Assembly (NCBI GenBank): GCA_025453475.1
Contig: JALOQH010000003.1
Span: forward strand, 1 to 19,799
Reading direction: 5' to 3'
Origin: an archaeon
GTDB taxonomy: Archaea > Nanobdellota > Nanobdellia > Pacearchaeales > GW2011-AR1
DNA: 19,799 bases
In this document: piece by piece, positions 1 to 9,900 of the stretch
Numbering within the stretch: the first letter of the stretch is position 1
Layout of the letters: the number at the start of each line of letters is the position of its first letter
The notes under the pieces: generated by a model
Databases searched by the model: none
What the model saw: the letters and a program-made list of their open reading frames with translations, nothing else
What the model was told of the DNA's origin: nothing
Position numbers and translations under genes: made by a program

Positions 1-903
1 AATTCCACATCCAATTACATAACTTCAAATTACATAACTCTGAATGCAATCGGAATTAATCTTACAAGTTCAAATTACAGTTTAATTCACGATAATTATT
101 TCAACAACGCAAATAATGCTTACGACAGCGGCAACAACAGCTGGAACGCTGCCAATACCACTCTTGGGCCGAACATCATTAATGGACCGAACATACGGGG
201 CAATTTCTGGAATGATTATCTTGGGAATGATACAAACCGGGACGGATTCGGGAATACACTATTGCCGTATAATTCCAGCGGCAACATAAGAATTGGCGGT
301 GACTACTATCCGCTTGTGAGAGTTCTGAACTGCAACGACGCAATCACTTCAAATCTCTCAATGGAAGATAACCTTGATTGTCCCGGAACAAATGGTTTAG
401 TTATCGGAGCAAATACTATTTCGATAAACTGCAATGGATATAACATAACGGGCAATGGAAGTGGAATCGGATTGAGGCTGTCTTCCTATAGCAATGTAAA
501 GATATGGAATTGCACTCTCTCTGGATTCAGCACCGGATTGCTTCTTGAGTCAGCATCCCAGAACAACATCACTTTGAACATGATTATTAATAACTCTATA
601 GGTATAAATGCCAGTAATTCAAATAACAACTTAATCTATAACAATTTCTTTAACAACACGAACAATGCCTATGACGACGCAGGCAATAAGTGGAGCATAG
701 ACAATCTTGCGCCTGAGCAGAACATTGTTGGAGAGCCTTTCATCGGAGGCAATTTCTGGAATGATTATGCTGGGAGCGACGACGGTTCTGGAAGCTATCC
801 GCCGTATAACGAATCTGATGACGGGATTGGAGATACGCAGATTCCTTACACATCCGGAGGAGATATTCAGTTAACCGGGGATTACTTCCCGCTTGTCGAT
901 ACA
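1..903 (+). other. NosD-type module with two closing motifs
   Basis: Two copies of the signature that closes NosD-family beta-helix units are visible: GNFWNDYLGND...DGFGN...GGDYYPLV (nt 199-321) and GGNFWNDYAGSDD...DDGIGDT...GDYFPLV (nt 745-897). Each is preceded by NNAYD-x-GN and NNIT/NNxI turns. The NosD family is named for copper-site maturation, but in archaeal surface proteins the fold is a structural right-handed beta-helix, and no copper role is implied here. The window cuts into the first copy. Confidence 0.85.
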
Positions 904-3900
904 ATAAAAGGAAGCGACTTAAACAATACGAATTTAACGCAGGACTTATTGAAATGCAGAGGCAACTGTTTGTATGTCAGGCATAGTAATGTGGTTATTG
1001 ACTGCAAGGGCAAGAGAATTGCAGGATATGGCTCTGGCGCGGGAATAAGCGTTGATTCAGGCAAGCCGGGCAGTTCGAGGGATATAACTAATGTTGTAAT
1101 CAAGAATTGCATTATAGATAATTTTGATAACGCCATAGTTATCCGTTCGAGAGCAGACGCAAAGGCGCATGCAAGCTGTCATCTTGGACCAATAACCTGG
1201 GGAAGCGGTAGAAGGCATTCATGGGCAATTGATGTGCACAACGTGCAGATAATCAATACTACTCTAAAAAATTTGGATAGCGACGCAATCAAAATAGTTT
1301 CTGATGCAGATTATGACAAGGACTGTACGGACTGCCTTGGAGGATTGTGGGAAGAGTGCGACACTCAGCAGGCAGACGCAGATGTAACAGACAGCACAAT
1401 CGCAAATGTCAATGTTTCCAGCGCTTCTGGCAGGGGAGTTTATCTGGAGGGGGCATATGATCATGGGGCAGCATATGTTCTTGATACTGACATCATAAAT
1501 AACTCGTTTTCAAATATTGGAACAGACGGGATAAGGGCAGATGACCAGTATATCTCAGATATTACCATCAGAAACAACACAATTGTCTCTGCGGGAAGCT
1601 CAGGCATATATCTGAGTGATGTTGGGGGAAGTGTTGCCCTGACCAAGAATAAAATCCGGAGCGGATGCAATTCATTTGGCATGTATCTTGACATAGGCAG
1701 CCCAACAATAACAGAGAGTTTGGTTGAGGGCTGCACTGGCACGGGAATCTATGTTCTGGGTTCTGGCGCTGTGCTTGAGGATGTGAATTCGAGCGCATCT
1801 GCTTCTGGCGGTTCCGGCATCTACATAACTGGCGGGAGCAATAATCTGAAGAATGTTAGCACTTTTAACTCAGGATATTATGGCATTTATCTTGGCGGTT
1901 CTGGCAATACTCTTCGAGACATTAAGGTGAACCGCACAGGCAACACTGGAATTTATCTTAACGGGGGGAGCAACACTCTGAGTAGAATAACTGTCAATGC
2001 AACTGAGGGCGAAGGAATACAAATTTTTGGAGACGGCAATAACCTGGATTATATTTCTGTGAGACTGCCAAGAGGAGACGGCATTGACCTGAGGGGAAGT
2101 TCAAGTACATTAGACCACCTGAATCTGCGCGGTGGAGGATTATCCTGGGGTTATACGGAGGATGATAAGAATATTCCGATTAAAGTTACCTCTTCACAGG
2201 CGAATGCGCTTAATCTCACAGGAGATTATAATTCAGTAAATAATTGCACTATCGACGGAGTATCTGCTTGTGAGTATTTCAACGGGAATCGTTGTACTAA
2301 CATTGGCATCTTCCTTGGACCAAACAGCGACCATAACACGTTTACAAATATTCATAATGTTTCTTCAACAGGTCCGAATATTTACTTTGACAGCGGTGCA
2401 AATTACAATCGCGTGATTAATGCCACGCTTTCATATTCTTCTACGGGCAGCTACAGCGCAATTGGATTGTACGGCGCAAGTTATAATTCTTTTATTAATA
2501 TCAGCGGACCAAGAAGGGGCGCGCAGTACGGGTATGTTCCGGCAGCATATTTCCTCAGAGACTCGAGCCATAATAATATAACTGCAAATGATTTTGAATT
2601 TTCTGCAGTGCCTTATGTCGAGGCAGCTATTTCGCTGATTGGGAGTTCAAATTACAACAATATTTCAAACACCAGCATTAACTCCAATGTGTATTATACT
2701 ACCAGCAGCAATGCAGGAGTTTTGATGAGGCGGGGCGCTTCCAATAATGCTATTCAGAATAATTTCATCAGCGGTTATCCTGGGGGCGGAAGTGTTCATA
2801 CAAGTTCATACCCATCATTCTGGGGCTTTTATACATGGGGGATTGCTATAGATGGTTATGATACAAATGCTGCGAGCAATCTTATTGCTTATAACATCTT
2901 AAACGCGAGTTCATTAATGCTTGCAGGACAGAACTCCAGGATTATCGGGAATAATATAAGCAATGGCGGGCAAATATGGATGTACAGCGGTTATCAGGCA
3001 GGGCAGCAGCCCAATCATGCGATTATAGACGGGAATCTCATCAATCACTCTTTCTCGCATCAGGGCGGAGAGTGGTATATCTCCAGAACAGGGTATGGCA
3101 TAGAAACCGAGGTATATTGCGATGGCGGGTGCGTGAATTATCCTTATAACCTGACAATAATAAATAACACAATTATAAACTGCGAATCCGGGATAGGCGC
3201 CCCTGTTGAGAGTGCTTCAAGATTAATCAATAACCGCATTCTTAACACAAGTTACTGGGGGGTTAGTTTTGGCAATACTGGGGTTGCCAACATAGCCAAT
3301 GATAATTACATTGAATTTGTGAACAGCAGTCAGTCCTCTTTGGGCATGACTGTCGGCACAAGCGGAGGCATTGTCTATAACAATACTGTAACCCTTCTTT
3401 ATGGGTCCCTGGATTATTACGCGCTGCAAGTGGAGGGAAATTACAATAACATAAGTTCGAACAACATCACATATAACCGGGCAGGATACGGGCTTTTGGT
3501 AGAAGGCAATTATAACAATTTGACTTCAAATATTGTAAATAATAACACCCAGCACGGGATTTATGCAATTGGGCACCACATTAAGCTTAGAGACAATACT
3601 GCAATAAACAACACAGCTTATTCTTATTTTGTAACAAGAGGAGGTTACAGCGAAGCAGATACTTCAAATATCGGCGGGCAGGAGGGCAAGCCATTCTTGT
3701 ATGTTACAAGCCTTGCAGATTATACTGTGCAAAACACAGATGCTTATTCTGAGATTGAATTTGCAGATGTGAAGAATTCTACGATAAACAATGTGACAAT
3801 AAACAATCCGAGCACAACTTCTGACGGAATTGTGCTTGTTGACACAATCAATGTTAGTGTTTTGAATTCGAATCTAAATTATAATTATCTCGGGGTTTTT

Positions 3901-6900
3901 GCTGCGAACAGCAATTATTCCAATATTACAAACAATGACGTGGGCTACAACAAGAACAGGTCTATTGCGGTTTCTTCCTGCGGGAACTTCTTAGTTGACT
4001 CAAACGATGTGTATTATGATTTGGGTTCAAAGGCAATAGAAATCCAATGGTCTGTTAACGGGACATTATCCAATAACAATGTGAGCCACATTTCCAACTT
4101 ATCCGGCAGCAAGCAGGGGATATATGTTTACGGCGGGAGCAACATAACTCTTATCTGGAATATTGTTAAAGATATTAACAGCAGCAATAGTGTCCACGGC
4201 ATTTATCTTACTTCGCAGAATTCTTCAATAAAGAATAACGTCCTTTCTAATGTTACTGGAGATTACAGCACTTATGCGATTTACTGCACCGGAGATAATG
4301 CAAGAATTATTGAGAACGATGCTGAAGATATCTCAAATGGGATATACTACTCCGGCGCGCGCGGGAATGTCAGTTACAACTCAATCACAATTAACAATTT
4401 TGTATGGCTTCCGAATCCTACTGGGACAGGGATATATCTGTCTGGTTCAAATAATAATCTTACGTTTAATGAGATTGTCAATAGCCGGGAAGGTATTTAC
4501 GCGAGCGGCAGCAACCAAACATTATCATACAATAACATAACAAATTCAAGCATAGGAATTCACTTTTCCGCTTCTTCTTCAAAGATATTGTCGAATCGCA
4601 TATCCTCAAGCATAACAAATGGAAGCGGCTCCTTCTTGTCCGGGACAGGGATATATACTCCTGCCTCAAGCACAATTATCCAGAATAACACAATTGTTGA
4701 TTCAGCTAACGCAGGCATTTATTTCTACAGCGCTACAAATAACAACGTCACAAACAACACTTTTGTTGGAAATAATGTGAGCATCAGACTTGACAGTAGC
4801 AGCAACAACAACCGGGTTTATTATAACTCCTTTTACAATAGCAGTACTGTGCACGTATTCAGCCCATACCCTACCACAAGCACATTTAATACCACTGTTG
4901 CGGGAGCGGCGCAAGGAAATTACTGGGATGATATCTTTGAGAATGAGCTGAAGATTCTTGATATTACCGAGGATGGATTCGGAGATGCGGGCTTGCAATA
5001 TCCTTACAGCGCGGCAAAGGGCGCGCAGGTTAGCGCAAATGTCTTTGATTGGGGGCCGATTGTAACTGTGCTCTCTGGCAATATCACAACAACATTGTCT
5101 GTATGGGATGAGACAGATGCACTTGGCGGAAGCAGGACAAGATATCCAACTCAGCAGGTTAAATTCTTTGCGAGTTATTTGAACTCAAGTCTTGGACTGC
5201 TTCTAAATGCCAGCTGCAGGATTGATTTCGCGGATTTGAATGATTCAATGAGCATGAGAACGGCAAATAATGTTTCAATTTCAAGAGTTGAGAATTACTA
5301 TTACACCGGGCAATACAGTTCGCTCGATTTAGATTCAAACAACTCTCCGCACATAGCATATTACGACGGAAACAATTACTATCTGAAATATGCAAAATGG
5401 AACGGAACAGGATGGAATATCTCAACTGTTGATAATACCTACAATAGCGGGCAATATGCTTCGCTTGCGCTTGATTCAAACAACTATCCTCACATAAGCT
5501 ACTATTACGGCAGCTATTATGCTTTGAGATATGCAAAATGGAACGGAACCTTCTGGAACATAAGTTATGTCAGCGGAATATACAGCGGAGGGCAGTATTC
5601 CTCGCTTGCGCTCGATTCAAACAACTCTCCGCACATAGCTTATTATGACAATTACAACTCGCCTTATGGTTTAAGGTATGCAAAATGGAACGGGACAGGA
5701 TGGAACATAACCAAGATAGTTAATTCAAGCGCAGTATCTTATATTTCTCTAGCCTTAGATTCGAGCAACAACGCGCATATAAGCTATTACAACTCCACAT
5801 TCCCCTACAGCATGCAATATGCAAAATGGAACGGAACAGGGTGGAATGTCTCAACTGTTGATTCAGGATATGTCGGGCAGTATACTTCAATTGCACTAGA
5901 CTCGGACAATTATCCCCACATAAGCTATTTCAATAACAGCGCTAATAGTTTAAGATATGCAAAATGGAACGGAACATCCTGGAATGTCTCAACTGTTGAT
6001 TCAGGATATGTCGGGCAGTATACTTCAATTGCAATAGATTCGGGTGATAAGCCTCATATAACTTACTACAACAACACTGGTTATCCTTATTTCGGATTGA
6101 AATATGCGAGATGGACAGGCAGTGCATGGGACATCTCAACTATCGAATCCTCAAATACCGGGCAACAAATTGGGCAGTACAGTTCTGTGAAAATTGATTC
6201 GAATGGCAGGGTGCATGTGAGCTACTACAATGCCAGTTATCCTAACGGTCTGAAGTACGCATTTGTTATTCCGAAGGATGATTATTATACTTTCAACAGA
6301 ACATTCAGCAGCCCAGGAACATTCTCGTGGAACGCAACATGCAACAAGACAGATGTTGTAGTTGCCCAGAATTATACTGGCAATATGCTTCTTGACAATT
6401 ATCTTATTGATTATACTGATTATTATAATGCTACTTATGGCGGGGTTTATGTCGGCGAAGGTAATACAATAGATCTCGATGAGAACGATAATCCTGCTGT
6501 GGCTTATTGGACTTACATTATTGTGTCACCCACCCCAGAATATACTACCATTCAATATGCAAAATGGAACGGAACAGAATGGAAGAAAACCAATATCTCC
6601 TCGAGCAATACCTACTTTAATGGTATGCTTGGTTTACCAAGAGAATCCATAGTTTCCCTTACTCCTAATAATGATAATGATTCTGCAATCCTTTATACTC
6701 ACGAGTCCCAGCATTTAGTCGCAAGATGGAATTATACTGGGAATAGCTGGTATTTTGTAAACACCTCAACAGTATCATCTGTCTTGGGAGATCTTCACAT
6801 GGACTCAAACAGCAATCCTATTGCTGCTGCAACTTATTCTTCAAGCATTGGTTACTGGGGATGGAATGGTACAACCTATAACTTCACTCTTGCAGATAGA

Positions 6901-9900
6901 TGCGATATTGACTGCAGTTCTCCTGCTATGGATTTGGATTCACAGAACCGCACTTACTTCTTATATTATTACACAGAGCCCAATCCAAATATCTTCACTA
7001 TGAGATATTGGAATGGCAGCGCATGGGTTTCCAATAATATTACTGAGGCAATTAATGGGGTGCATGGACCTTATGATCTTGTGATTGACTCTACTGGCAA
7101 GCCGCATGTAGCTTTTGTTGATAAGGGGCCCAATACTCTTAATTATGCGGTCTGGAACGGCACGTCATGGAATATAACTGCAATCTCTTCGGAATATAGC
7201 GGTTCATCAAAGATTATGATAGTTGTTGATGATTATGACCGCCCATATATTCTGCATACTTCTCCGACCGGGCTCAATTTGATGTACTACAATGGCATAA
7301 GGTGGTCTAATCAGACAGTTAAACCTTACATAGATGCTTATATGGACGCAGAGGTTGCGGTCGATTCACAGAATATCTCGCATGTTGTATACCACGATAC
7401 TGGAGAATTGGGGCATGTTCGTGGGCTTGCTTATGCCAGAATATTATTCAACGAGACAATAAAGTACTATAACAAGAGCATTTATTATGATGTAGGAATT
7501 GCCAACGACACTGTAAACATCTCCAATATCGTGAGGTTTGCCTCTCCAGCAAATACAACTTATCTTGCTGGGAATATCTCAATAAACATCTGGAATGCCA
7601 GTCTTGCGCAAAGTGTCTGGTGGTTCAACGGCTCTGAGAACCTGACTTACACCTCTCCGCTCGTGCATAATTTCACCGATGGAAGCCATTTAATATATGC
7701 ATATGCAAATGACTCTTCGGGAAGTGTTTATTCTGCCAATGTAACGTTCTCTGTGATTTCTGAAACGCTTAGCGTTATAATAACCTCGCCGGAGAATGGC
7801 ACTATCACAAACATCTCTGCGCAGAACTTCAGCATAAATATCTCGAGTGTCAGCGGACTTGGAAATGCAACTCTGAGGATATTCAATCTTTCCGGATTGT
7901 ATAATGAAACGTTCTTTGATTTGACGGGGTTGTTCCAGACATCTGTCGGAGTGGTTATATGGCTGGCTGACGGAGTTTACAACTGGTTCTGGGAAGTTTA
8001 CGACATTGTGAATACATTTGTGAGCACGCAGGAAACTGTTGGAAATTACACGATTACTGAAGATACGATTGCCCCAAGCATCGCGATTAACTCGCCGCAG
8101 GCAATTGTTTATTACAATGCTTCGATTCTTGTGAATATAGGCGCGAGCGATTTGCATCTTGACAGTATTTGGTGGAATAATGGCACAGCAGATATCAATT
8201 ATACGAATGCTTCATATTACGGCTTTGGAAACGGAACATGGACAATATACGCGTACGCGAATGATTCCGCCGGGAATGTGAACAGCACAAATGTAACATT
8301 CGACGTCGATTTGAGCCCGCCGATTGTGCATAACATTGCCCCGCCAAATAATACTGTGTCAAATAATCTTACGCAGACATTTGTGTGCAATATAACCAGT
8401 AATGGCGGGATTGACTACATTAACCTGATTATCCGTAATGTCACGAATAATATTACATATGATTCGACAATGAATAATGTTTTGCCTTTCAATGTCGCAT
8501 GGAATAAGACGCTGGGATACCAGTTTGACGATTCTACTACCAATATCGCTCTCGATTCTTCTGGGAATGTTTATGTTTCAGGCAGGATGTATAACTCAAC
8601 TTCGACTTATAATATGATGTGGCTAATAAAGTATAACTCAACCGGCGATTTGGAATGGGAGAAAACCTACGGCGATGAACTCAGCAATATCGGGCTGTCG
8701 ATAAGTCCTTTTGATGATATTTATCTTGCAGGATATTATTATGGGGCATATTATACCAGATTATTCAAATACGCAACTAATGGCACGTTGCTTTGGAGCA
8801 AGACATTGGGACTGCAGGCTGTCGGGAGCCGTACAGTCGCTGCAGATTCTTCTGGAAACGTTTATCTGACAGATACAAATAGCAGCGGCACCGTGGCTAT
8901 TAAATACAATTCCAGTGGGAGTCATCTTTGGAATAGCAGCATAATCGGCGGCGGAGGTTATGCAATTGCAGCAGATGCGTTCGGAGATATCTATATGCTT
9001 AGCCTGCTGGGCATGTCAAAGTATAATTCCTCAGGCAGTTATGTATGGAATAAGTCTTATTCAACTAATTTGGGTGTTTGGGGCGCGAGCAGCGTAAGGA
9101 TAGATTCTTCTGGAAACGTTTATACTGTCGGCATGATAACTCCAACATCGGATTATGATATTGCGGTTTCCAAGTTTGATTCAGATGGAAATCAGATATG
9201 GTACAGAACTACCGAGAATATAACTACTGGGCTTAATGTTGAGCGCGGGGGCGATTTGGCAATAGACTCTTTTGGTAATGTGTATGTGACTGGGTATTCT
9301 GGTACTGGAGGACCATCCAGGTTGCTGCTGATTAAATATGACAAGAACGGCGGCCTGCTATGGAATAAAACGATACAGAGGTCCAATGTTGATGCCGGCT
9401 CTGGGATAGTTCTGGCTTCAGATGACGTCGCTTATCTGACAGGCACTACATCTGTGAGCAGCTTTACAGATGCATGGACAATGAAACTTAACCTTACTGT
9501 CTCTCAAACGAGATATCTTGGAGGAACATCCAATTCAACTTCGTGGAATGTGACTCTGCCCCATAGGGGGAATTATACCTGGATATGTGAAGGAACAGAC
9601 ATTTATGGCAGGAACGGGAGCTGTCAGGAAGGGAATAGCACGCTGATAATTGCCAGCGGTCCGAGCATCTCAATCATTACCCCGATTAATAATGAGGTTG
9701 TGGGCTGGGAAGTAACCTTTTTGGCAAATGTGACAAGCGATTATCTTGATGATGTTTGGTACGAGGTTAGAAATGAGAGCGGAGTTATTGCATCAGGTTT
9801 CATGGACACAAGCTACATTGGCGGGAATACTTACAATGCGACTCTTTTCACAAATGAGAGCTGGCCTTATGATGCTTCTGCGTATAATTCCACAAACCTG

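Noticed and set aside
262..264. TTG as the start of the giant gene
   Set aside because: The frame is open back to base 1 and codes for matching NosD sequence upstream, so the gene begins outside the window.
1..903. NosD copper-maturation function
   Set aside because: The motif marks a fold, and no nosZ or other nos genes are nearby; the context is a surface protein.
5159..5536. Antisense reading frame of 125 codons within propeller 1
   Set aside because: It mirrors the repeat blades on the other strand, has no promoter or family resemblance and is a shadow of the real gene. The same applies to the antisense frame at 7690-8157.
5389..6260. Regular repeats as a CRISPR array
   Set aside because: The 138-153 nt periods are multiples of three, lie in a continuous reading frame and encode propeller blades; there are no short repeats with unique spacers.
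5266..7440. Active sialidase
   Set aside because: Blade loops resemble BNR repeats, but no arginine triad, RIP motif or catalytic Tyr/Glu could be placed.
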